Shown here: one piece after another, positions 33,333 through 42,055 of the stretch
Position numbering within the stretch: position 1 is the stretch's first letter
How the letters are laid out: each line of letters begins with the position of its first letter
Source: Mesostigma viride
Lineage: Eukaryota > Streptophyta > Mesostigmatophyceae > Mesostigmatales > Mesostigmataceae
DNA length: 64,000 nucleotides
Direction of reading: 5' to 3'
Assembly (NCBI GenBank): GCA_009746045.1
Contig: RPFO01000097.1
Span: forward strand, 102,001 to 166,000
Translations under genes and position numbers: made by a program
The notes under the pieces: model-generated
The model's database searches: none
What the model was told of the DNA's origin: nothing
The model's input: the letters and a program-made list of their open reading frames with translations, nothing else

Positions 33333-34618
33333 GTAAGTACTTCGGTTGGGAAGTTCGTCTAGCGTTTTTCCATCGACTGTCCTGCTTCCAAGCCAGGCCG
33401 CGTCTCTACACTGTGTTTCCGTCAGCAACGGGATGGAGGTCCGTTTTTTCATGATCGGCAACCGTTTTGGTCGCGTCATTTTCAGCAACACGCAACTGCC
33501 TCTGCCTTACACGCTGCGCTTTGTCGTCCTTCCGTCGGTTCGGGAAAGCTTCTTACGTCTTTCAATTACATCATTACCGTCCAGGTAGTTTCTTACCATT
33601 TGCTTTCCGTCGGCAACGGGTCGGGAGCATATACAGTGGGTCATTACCCGCAATGCAGCTTCCCCCCTGTTTTCCCCACAGGCTCTCCCTGTATTTCCTT
33701 GGGGAACATCTTTGGATTAGCTCCCGTGCATCAAACGTGCATCAAGAACACATTTTTAAGGGAGACTTTGGCTGTTCGTGGGATGGGAAGCCCTACTGTG
33801 CCCATGTTTTCCACTGTTTGATCTTGGCTGCATACCCCTGGCACCTGTCACCCACCTGACTTTTGCTAGTAGTTGCTGGATTTTTTCTTATAGCAGGTGG
33901 TGCGTGCTAGTGATTGTCATTACGGTCGCCATTGCTTGCCAGGAATTGATAGTTGCTTGATATGGTCAGCATCATGGCCAAGTCTACGCTCAGATCCTGC
34001 TTTGAATTTGTGGCGGGCGTTTTCTGTATTGGATGAACGCCAGTTTCTGTTACGGTGTGTTTGTGTATAGGAACAAGCTTGAAGCAACAGCACACGATGC
34101 ATATTCATACTCATATACATGCGCTTAATGTGAACGGTGTAGCCTAGGGCGAAGGGCGTTGGTTTACACGACGACGTATTCAAAGTATAACTTCTGTAAA
34201 CAAGTATCCATCTGCGTGTGTTAATTCATTTTGGCAGCCATGCATGTGCACAAGAGTACCAATTAATTATTCCTACACTAGGGGTCGATGTATTTAGCAT
34301 TCACTTTGGCACTTACTGCGGCAATGCCATTACTGCGTGGCTCCCCAATGGGACATGTTCTGTGTCTTGTTGTGTTGACAGCGTGTAATAAGTGTTGCAA
34401 CGTACTAGGCAAGGGTTTAGGGTCCAAACTGTGAGGGGCAGCACATTGAAACCAAGAATCATTTAGCACTCGCAGTTAGGTGTCGCCATGATTCAGAGAA
34501 CTTGTTGTGGCCTGACCACTTGGGGCAGTGAGACAAGGTTGGATGCCCTCCCAATCAGTTTCTAGGGGTTGAAGGTTGTTTTATTGCCACCCATGTGACG
34601 CAATCTACGTGCGCTTGA

Positions 34619-35318
34619 TGAGTGGATGGATGGATGGATGGATGGATGGATGGATGGATGGATGGATGGATGGATGGATGGATGGATGGATGGATGGATG
34701 GATGGATGGATGGATGGATGGATGGATGGATGGATGGATGGATGGATGGATGGATGGATGGATGGATGGATGGATGGATGGATGGATGGATGGATGGATG
34801 GATGGATGGATGGATGGATGGATGGATGGATGGATGGATGGATGGATGGATGGATGGATGGATGGATGGATGGATGGATGGATGGATGGATGGATGGATG
34901 GATGGATGGATGGATGGATGGATGGATGGATGCATGGATGGATGGATGGATGGATGGATGGATGGATGGATGGATGGATGGATGCATGGATGCATGGATG
35001 CATGGATGCATGGATGCATGGATGCATGGATGCATGGATGGATGGATGGATGGATGGATGGATGGATGGATGGATGGATGCATGGATGCATGGATGCATG
35101 GATGCATGGATGCATGGATGCATGGATGCATGGATGCATGGATGCATGGATGCATGGATGCATGGATGCATGGATGCATGGATGCATGGATGCATGGATG
35201 CATGGATGCATGGATGCATGGATGCATGGATGCATGGATGCATGGATGCATGGATGCATGGATGCATGGATGCATGGATGCATGGATGCATGGATGCATG
35301 GATGCATGGATGCATGAT
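34619..35318. repeat. (GGAT)n and (GGATGCAT)n array, 700 bp
   Basis: A 4-bp GGAT array (34621-34980) alternates with and then gives way to an 8-bp GGATGCAT array. The change is a single G-to-C in every second unit, kept in register. Open frames across it ([16 protein letters not shown]) are artefacts. Confidence 0.97.
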
Positions 35319-35619
35319 TGGCTAACAAATTCATTGCTTGCGTGTCGTGTGCATGGGCATGTTAGTCCTCCTTGCCTTCCTATGAAACTAAGGGTTGTGA
35401 AAGCAGGCTTGGGCTCAGCGGCTACCATATTGTAGTGGCATGCACACACGGGCTGTTGGGAGCCACGGGGAAGAGAATATGAGAAATCGGGTTAGCCAGC
35501 GCTTCGATTGCCAATTTGTAGCCATCCACTAAGCTGCCGTTTAGAACGGTAGGTACTTCTACACACTTTATACAGACGTCCACTTAAGCTAAATTTGGAC
35601 TCATTGAGCTCCGAGACAT

Positions 35620-35760
35620 CATGGTGGTGCCGGTGCCATTGGTGCACCTAGAGCAGGTGTAGTTTACACCCTACCCTTGCAGGAAGTAGCCCTAAATGTA
35701 TTAAAGGCCATATCAAGGAGACAACCATATGCCCCTCTACTAAAAAGAAGGATTCAGCCG
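35620..35760 (+). mobile_element. Remnant of the ORF1-only element 3' UTR
   Basis: It matches 14040-14130 (TGCACCTAGAGCA, CTTGCAGGAAGTAG) and is interrupted by ATCAAGGAGACAACCA at 35712-35727. Confidence 0.6.
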
Positions 35761-35940
35761 TGTTCAGCCCGTCTCACGGTGCGAGACTGAACAAGTCTCG
35801 CGTGCAGACACGTGTGTAGTACTCCTACACACAGATCTCGAGTGATTTATCTAGTACCAAATCCGAAAGGCTTGCATCACTCCCCGGACAGGAGAACTTT
35901 TGCGGATGACTGTAGGTGTAAGTTGGCGATGCCATGGTAA

Positions 35941-36091
35941 CCGGAGACGTCCGTCCTATAGTCAGCAAAATTGGTGCGAGAGGTCCCCAGTTCGATTCCG
36001 GTCGGATTCATTTGCAGATCGCGTTTTTCCGCGTTTTCCGCGGCCCGGTACTGAACGCAAATGGTTTTCACCTTTGCGGAGTGCCTGATCA
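35941..36091 (+). mobile_element. tRNA-derived SINE-like element, copy 1
   Basis: It begins with a tRNA-like head: GTCCGTCCTATAGTCAGC, GCGAGAGGT, then the B box AGTTCGATTCCGGTCGGA, with TCCG/CGGA able to pair as an acceptor stem. The anticodon arm is missing. A non-tRNA body follows (AGATCGCGTTTTTCCGCG), ending GCGGAGTGCCTGATCA. A second, inverted copy is at 37233-37374. Confidence 0.65.
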
Positions 36092-36094
36092 AAT

Positions 36095-36285
36095 ATGCCC
36101 CTTCTCAGGCTACGAGCCACATGTACTCGCAATGTAGTCGTGTTCCTAATTAATTACTTCATTAATTAATGCCCCTTGTCAGGGATATGTGCTAGATGTG
36201 CTCCCAATGGAGATGTGTTCTAATTTAATTTAATTTAATCCCTGAGAAGGGGCATATGGTTTTTAATACATTCGAGGCGACAACC
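36095..36285. mobile_element. Tails of ORF1-only elements
   Basis: Two short tails are adjacent. A plus-strand tail has the hairpin variant CTCCCAATGGAG (36201-36212) and a TTTAAT tail; a reversed piece (GAGAAGGGGCATATGG near 36244) follows. Confidence 0.55.
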
Positions 36286-36291
36286 TGCAGG

Positions 36292-36780
36292 AAGATTGTC
36301 AAGGCTACACGCCCGACCCTGTGGGCAAGCCACCTCCCCCCAAGAGGAGGAGGCGTTTTGATGAGTAGTGTAGTTAGGATTTTTTCTAGACTAGATAGAT
36401 TAGTGTTAGTTCGTTTTGATGAGTAGCGTAGATAGGGTTTTCTAGACTAGATATAGCTTAGAGGTAGGTTAGTTTGATTCCTTCACTCGACTCCACTCCA
36501 CCCATCCAACCTGGAATATTAAAATTAAATTATAACATGCCTCCGTTGGGAGATCATGTAGCACATACTCCTTGATGGATGGTGGAGTGGGAAGAGCCGC
36601 GTAATCTAACTAACCTTAGTCTATCTAGTCTAGAAAAATCCTAACTACCCTACTCATCAAAACGCCTGCTCTTGGGGGGAGGTGGCTTGCCCACAGGGTC
36701 GGACGTGTGAGCCTTGCCAATTAATTCTGCCACCGCGTCTTGTTCTGCATGGCAGTCCAAAGAAGGGAGAGAGTGGACCT
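36292..36780. mobile_element. Two LINE 3' fragments head-to-tail inverted
   Basis: The plus piece 36292-36520 begins in the RT C-terminus (GAAGATTGTCAAGGC) and runs into the 3' UTR. The minus piece about 36521-36780 carries the hairpin complement CTCCGTTGGGAG (36541-36552) and the same region reversed. Another plus tail with the hairpin lies at 36785-36840 (36804-36815). Confidence 0.7.
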
Positions 36781-37104
36781 CGAATATGTACGTGCTGCAT
36801 GATCTCCCAACGGAGGCATGTTATAATTTAATTTAATTTGTTTTTGTGCACACTAAATTCTGTGGCCAACTCAATTTGATCAATGCAAGCTATGGTGAGA
36901 AAATTTAATTAAGTAATTAATTATGGCCAGTGCCTTTATCGGCAAGTCAATTTGTAATTGGATCATTTACATGCAGTTTCGGTGAGAAGACGCAAAAAGG
37001 GTGGCATCAACCGTGTGTGCATGAAAACCAGTGTGCAAAGAATAAGAGCACAACATTATGACTGATTACATCCCCCCCACCTGCAAGTGGTAGCTAAGGA
37101 TGTG

Positions 37105-37200
37105 TTACTGCCCATATGCCCTCTCAGGGCTATGTGTTACATAAGCTCCCAACGGAGATATTCTGATCTGGACGGAGATATGTTGTTAATTAATTGATTA
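37105..37200 (+). mobile_element. ORF1-only element tail
   Basis: It runs from CATATGCCCTCTCAGGGC through the hairpin CTCCCAACGGAG (37146-37157) to an AT-rich tail. Confidence 0.6.
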
Positions 37201-37232
37201 ATAAATTCAGACTTATGGCAGATGGTAAATTC

Positions 37233-37374
37233 TGATCAGGTACTCCGCAAAGGTGAAAACCATTAGCGTTCAGTGCCGGGCCGCGGAAATCGCGGAAAAA
37301 CGCGATCTGCAAATGAATCCGACCTGGGGACCTTTCGCACCAACTTTCGCTGACTATAGGACGGACGTCTCCGG
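37233..37374 (-). mobile_element. tRNA-derived SINE-like element, copy 2
   Basis: It is the reverse complement of 35941-36091 with small differences; its B-box region is more diverged. GGCAGATGGTAAAT occurs just before it (37217-37230) and just after (37373-37386), a likely target duplication. Confidence 0.65.
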
Positions 37375-37386
37375 CAGATGGTAAAT

Positions 37387-38500
37387 GATTAGTTGGATCA
37401 GATTATGGCAGATGGTAAATGATTAATCATTGTTTGGACACATGCTCACGTGACACAATTGCGTGTAAATTCATGATTCAATTATTTAATGCTCCCATAA
37501 ATACATAAATTAATTAATTAATGAATAGACATAAATCCATTAACCATTGCATGTAAAAGTCTTATTGTAACCTATACAAACCTACACTAGATGCATTGCC
37601 GGCCTCAACAACCTGGAGGCATGGCAAGTCGATATGGAATGAATGGAAGGGAGATCTCGCACAACAAGGAACAAAACTTGAGTAGTCTATGCAAACCAAC
37701 ATAACCAGTCAATAAAATTACCATTTACTGCACCAACATTGGTTTGCCCAAACAGGCATCTGCCTCTTGCCACACATGTAACCCCACCGGCCAAAGACAT
37801 GTTTGAGTGCCAGATCCTTGCCCACCCCCCGCCCACAACATCAACTGTCTTACTAGGTGATCTTAACAAATGTCATCAAGCAAAAAAAAAAAAATGGTGT
37901 TCACCATGGCGTGAGTGTCGCCAAATGGAGGATCATGGCAGGTGTTTCTTGAATCCATAATGGCCAGATCATAACATAAGTGAGGTGTCACACAATATTG
38001 ATATTACATCCAACAAAAAATGACAGAATGAGAAAAGCTAGAAATGATCGTGTAGAAGCTTTCAAATAAACATTTATTAACCGTATCATATTTAACAAGT
38101 GCAGCCTGCTTCATGATTATGGCCCATCAATCATCCTTCGTGCCCAGCCTCATCTCCATGTTGTCCATTGGTTGGCATGCCCATGCAGCCATTGTTGTCC
38201 AGCAAGTTTGACGAGAGGAAAGGAGGGATGGCAAGGGGTGAGTGGGTGAATGATGGAAGGTGAACATCAGGCCATTATCCAACACATGTCCACATATGGC
38301 TAAAACTATGTGTCAAGCAACCATATGATCCAATGCAACCCATAAAAAAATGCCTCAACCTAGGCATACACCATGGTAAACAGTAAGCCAAGCACGACCC
38401 AACACATGAACAGTTTACTACATATATCAGGTTTCAAGCCCCTCTCAGCCTATTCCAATTTGATTTTTCTAAACCAGCCGGAAGTTCAACTTTCCTACAA
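37387..38500. other. Unassigned interior of the Mutator-like element
   Basis: It is AT-rich and without a recognised gene. It may include 3' sequence of the small minus-strand gene at 38.7-39.2 kb. Confidence 0.3.
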
Positions 38501-38684
38501 CAATGGTACTGGGCTATGTCCCCATTATGAGGAATTGTAGTAAGAGAGGACAAGTATCATGGGGAAAAAAAAGAGCAAACTGCGAGGACACCGTCCAGGA
38601 GGCGAGGCCGGACCATAGGGCTTCAAAATGGCCATGTCCGGATGGACAAATGCGCAAAGCGTGTGAAAAGGGACTGAAACTCAC

Positions 38685-39170
38685 ATGTGAACGCGTCAAA
38701 CTGCGCCTCTTCAAGGTCGCCTTGCCCATTCGCGCGAGGTGGCTCCAGATTGTAGCAGATACTGTGCACTTCATCGTCCAAACCATGCTGGAGACTATCA
38801 CAGTACCTCTCTTCTTCCACTGCGCAAGAAGCCAAAGAGGGCGAGGGAAAGCGAGGAATAGGAAGGCGAGGGCAAAGGCAAATTCAGGGAAAAGCGCAAG
38901 GATATCAATCAGGATTGGAAAAGTTTAAACTGCCAGGAAAAGACGTACACGCCGCGCTAATGCAAGGGCAAAAGCGACAGCAACTGCAAGGGCATCAAGA
39001 CCATCCTCCGAAGATGCAAACTTTTTAAAAAAGAAAGGATCCCAGTCTGCATTATCATTTGCTAACGCCTTACCGGCAGAAGCCTTCGGATGGCCGAAGA
39101 TGGCCGGGGCGACCGTCAGGCAGATAATGACGAGGGCCGTCAAGTCGACAAACCTCATGGTACTTGTCAT
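38685..39170 (-). CDS. Putative small secreted protein, two supported exons
   Basis: Exon 1 (39170-39074) starts at an ATG and encodes a signal-peptide-like N-terminus (MRFVDLTALVIICLTVAPAI then FGHPKASA). It ends at a GT donor in phase 1. Exon 2 (38819-38685) follows a pyrimidine-rich CAG acceptor and encodes VEEERYCDSLQHGLDDEVHS then ICYNLEPPRANGQGD, with two Cys, ending at GTGAGT. The 3' exon is unresolved; the nearest acceptor at 38580 gives only a few residues. The gene lies beside the right TIR of the Mutator-like element, so it could be a captured host gene. I do not recognise the family. Confidence 0.4.
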
Positions 39171-39258
39171 GCTGCCGGGCGGCAAGCCAGGTGACAAGGC
39201 AGCCCGCCACGGATTTCGTGCCCCGCAATCCCTCATCCTTCGTTAGCCCTAGCGAAAT

Positions 39259-39327
39259 GGGCGCCAGAAAAATCCGCCAGAGGAAAATCCGGCGGACGCC
39301 TTCTTCTGGCGGATTTTTCTGGCGCCC
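39259..39327. repeat. Perfect 22-bp hairpin arms
   Basis: GGGCGCCAGAAAAATCCGCC(AG) at 39259-39280 is exactly complementary to 39306-39327, with a 25-nt loop. It may be a small foldback or a regulatory hairpin upstream of the minus-strand ORF at 39170. Confidence 0.7.
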
Positions 39328-39434
39328 AAATTTTCTGGCGCGCGTTTTTAATTGTTACTTCATCATTGCCCCAGACGGCCAGACCCATCATGAAATTTGA
39401 ATTTTCTCGCTGATTCGAGGTTTTCTGCCTGGCC

Positions 39435-39640
39435 GCTGGGCCGACGGCCGACGCGTTGCCCGTGTTTAAAATTTTACGTGCCTTCCTCAACGTTGTTACG
39501 CCCAGCCTTTGTCATGCCAGCCTTTTTGTCAGTCCGCTGTTACGCCCGAGCGCCCCGCCCAGCCTTTGTCATGCCAGCCTTTGTCATGCCAGCCTTTGTC
39601 ATCGTCTGATGAAATCAGAATCTGATGTTTAACATTACTC
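39435..39640 (-). repeat. Right terminal inverted repeat of the Mutator-like element
   Basis: It is the reverse complement of the left repeat with one extra internal duplication of the TGACAAAGGCTGG unit. Confidence 0.8.
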
Positions 39641-39676
39641 TATTTAGAAATCTCGTAGCACTTGCAGCTTGCAAAC

Positions 39677-39803
39677 TTTTTTTTTCGGGGAAATGGGTAT
39701 ATTTTTATTAGCCAATTATGGACCAAAGAGGTGAGAGGGGAAATGAGTATCAGCGAATCCTGAATGAGATGGTCACACACGGGTGTGAAGGTGACAGGTG
39801 AAG
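39677..39803 (-). mobile_element. 5'-truncated L1 tail, inverted
   Basis: It is the reverse complement of the 3' end of the L1 at 46463-46588 (TCCATAATTGGCTAATAAAA on the minus strand), with its poly-A tail as the T-run at 39677-39685. GCTTGCAAAC lies at 39667-39676 and GCTTGCAAACTTT at 39804-39816. Confidence 0.85.
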
Positions 39804-40397
39804 GCTTGCAAACTTTGCAACATGTCACTTCGCTGGCTATGGTGGCCCTGACGGCGGACGAGATAGCACCTTACGTAGTAATCTAAACGCGAAACAAAGG
39901 GCAGATTCGGATTCAGCACGAAAAGGTACGTCTAGCCATCTCTTTTGAGGGGCGGAACAGCTAGCCGTCACTTGAAACGTGTGGGTAGAAGGAGCAGGCC
40001 TTACGAAATTCGTAAGTCCGCCCCTCGCCTCACTGTTTCTCGTGACGGCTACCCCATTATGGCATTCGGTCAGTGAGCCACGGCTCGGATTCGAAAACCC
40101 ATCTGCAGGATGGACTAGGCCTGGGCCCCTCCACCTGGGTGGGCGAGTAGTCTCCTCGGAGCGTGACCTCCTGTACCCTCGGTTACCCTTTCACAGGCGC
40201 AATGACTATGGAATAGTTATCGCCACACTAGGTGATCCGCTATCACCAAGACACCTCCATAACGACTTTTCTCAATACCTGCTGCCATTACCCAAACGTG
40301 GGTGTAATGCAGCCTTTCCAATCGCTTTGGTTCTGCTCACAGCACACTGCACAGTAGGTCTCTCTTTTAATGACTATCTCACGCCCACGCCCTGTGC

Positions 40398-42053
40398 ATG
40401 TTGTGCCGTGTCTTTCACCTTTCGCAGGTCCAATCTCACCACGCCATGGGGACCTACATAGATCCGACGACTGCTGACAAAGTATCCGGACGGGTCAGAT
40501 GGAGCCCAGCCATGGATGAACTCGCAAAATCCATGCAGCAGAGACTCCTGGTAGTCCTCATCCACGGCCGCGATGTATCCGGTCCTGATCGACGCACCGT
40601 CGAGCAGACCATGAGCCAAATAGGGGGCGTCATCTGCGGGGGGGTCAAGAATCAACCTAACATTCACGTCAAATTTTCTACAGCAGAGGATGCCACAGCA
40701 GCACTTACCAAGCACACGGAAGCGGGGAAGAACGAGGCGTTCGTCACGGTGGCGGGCAAGGCACTCCGACTCCGTCGCTTCACGCCAGCAGACCTACCGT
40801 CGGCATACACCTTAACCTTAAACAACGTTTCAGCGCTCTACCGGCACGAGCACATGCTTCGACTCGTCGTCGAGACGTGGGGGACTGCCTCCAACATTGT
40901 AATCATAGAAGATACCGACACACCCCTGCAAAGGACTGCAGGCGACGACCGACGGCGCGTACAAACAGCGGTCATGGGTTATACCCCCCACTTCGACCCG
41001 GCCATGGGAGTCGAGGACAAGGGGGCTGACCACATCATTGGCATGCCAGGCGGCTACTCAGGCAACGCCCCCCGCTGCATCCCCGACATCATCACAGTAC
41101 CTCAAAAGTACGCCAATGCCAGGGGTATTAACTTCATCACCACTCAAGTGAATTACGAGGATCCCGTCTGCGTCAGCTGCTTTGCCACGAGGGAACACAT
41201 CAGCAAAGAATGCCCAGAGCGCTCTCGCGCAGCCAGCGCCAAACAGAAGCGGTACGCAGACGCCACCGGTACAGCCTCCTTAGGCGACAATCGCACCCTC
41301 GCCAGTGACCGCGCCAAGACAATCACGGCATGGCTTCTCACCGCCCTGGCCCCATGGGACGCTGTCGCTGCATTGGAGATTCCGCGCACCGCCCAGCTTG
41401 GTTTGGAACTGACCATGCTGATTTCCTACCCGGCGGAACAGGAGACCGTCCTGTGCCCTCTCAATGAGGCACAGGAACCATATCTTCCCAGATGGTCACC
41501 CACGGGGGCTGTCGTCAGACGCGGCCCCGCCATGCCGTTAGACATGTTTGCGAACGCCACCACGAGGCTGCGAGACATGGGCATGAGCGCGATCGTGACG
41601 GTAGACAGCACCACCACGTCCCTGCGTGCGCGGGCCATCGAGCCCACTGCTGCCATCAGATGGCACACCATCCAGATCATTATCCCCTGCACGACCACTC
41701 ACAAGAAGGGTGACGCGCTGCCCCTTACCGGCTGCCGCTGGGCCCCGGTGCAACTGGCCAAAGCGCTGGCCGTGTCCGGCATCGACATCGACCGGTTCAG
41801 GTCCCTGACCCGCCCCTCGACGGGCGCGCCAACGCCTTCAGCCTCAGCCCCACCCACCAGCGACCACGCTCCCAGGGGCATGCGGGAAGCAGTCCAGGAC
41901 TCGGACAGCCTGCCCACCGACCTCGACCTCACTGATGCGGAACTCGGCACCTCTGCGACAGTGGGCGCGGCATCAAAAGGCAAGCGCCCTCACCCCGACG
42001 CCAGCCAGGTACGCATGCTCCTGCCCTTGTCCCCCCTCTTCCCTATATCATAG
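40398..42053 (+). CDS. L1 ORF1 protein with zinc knuckle
   Basis: The 551-codon protein is the presumed RNA-binding nucleoprotein of the retrotransposon particle. The ATG at 40398 opens the frame; a second ATG at 40446 (MGTYIDPTTADKVSG) is a reasonable alternative start. The N-terminal half has RRM-like alternation (RLLVVLIHGRDV, IHVKFSTAEDATAAL). One CCHC-type knuckle lies at residues 258-272 (CVSCFATREHISKEC). The C-terminus is Pro/Ser/Thr-rich and acidic. It ends TAG two bases before the ORF2 ATG (TAGCCATG), suggesting termination-reinitiation for ORF2. It is unlike the coiled-coil ORF1 of the 2-kb and 63-kb elements. Confidence 0.85.
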   Translation: MLCRVFHLSQVQSHHAMGTYIDPTTADKVSGRVRWSPAMDELAKSMQQRLLVVLIHGRDVSGPDRRTVEQTMSQIGGVICGGVKNQPNIHVKFSTAEDATAALTKHTEAGKNEAFVTVAGKALRLRRFTPADLPSAYTLTLNNVSALYRHEHMLRLVVETWGTASNIVIIEDTDTPLQRTAGDDRRRVQTAVMGYTPHFDPAMGVEDKGADHIIGMPGGYSGNAPRCIPDIITVPQKYANARGINFITTQVNYEDPVCVSCFATREHISKECPERSRAASAKQKRYADATGTASLGDNRTLASDRAKTITAWLLTALAPWDAVAALEIPRTAQLGLELTMLISYPAEQETVLCPLNEAQEPYLPRWSPTGAVVRRGPAMPLDMFANATTRLRDMGMSAIVTVDSTTTSLRARAIEPTAAIRWHTIQIIIPCTTTHKKGDALPLTGCRWAPVQLAKALAVSGIDIDRFRSLTRPSTGAPTPSASAPPTSDHAPRGMREAVQDSDSLPTDLDLTDAELGTSATVGAASKGKRPHPDASQVRMLLPLSPLFPIS

Positions 42054-42055
42054 CC

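Larger units (their letters stand above)
32751..39640. mobile_element. 6.9-kb Mutator-like TIR element with 10-bp target duplication
   Basis: TATTTAGAAA is present at 32741-32750 and 39641-39650. The ends are inverted repeats starting GAGTAATGTTAAACATCAGA; the first ~106 bp differ by one base by eye, and homology continues with indels to about 200 bp (CGTCGGCCGTCGGCCCAGC at 32920-32938 against its complement near 39437). Long TIRs and a 9-11-bp duplication are the hallmarks of Mutator-like elements. No transposase is recognisable. The interior holds a putative small secreted-protein gene, another intron-like segment, SINE-like copies, LINE tails and a GGAT array, so it resembles a large gene-capturing (Pack-MULE-type) element. 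Confidence 0.8.

Noticed and set aside
35960-36010. A tRNA gene suggested by the B box and possible acceptor pairing.
   Set aside because: It has no anticodon arm, and the sequence recurs with a non-tRNA body at 37233-37374, fitting a SINE better.
38503-38928. Plus-strand 141-codon open frame in the Mutator-like element.
   Set aside because: It is the antisense of the better-supported minus-strand exon with splice borders and shows no family motif.
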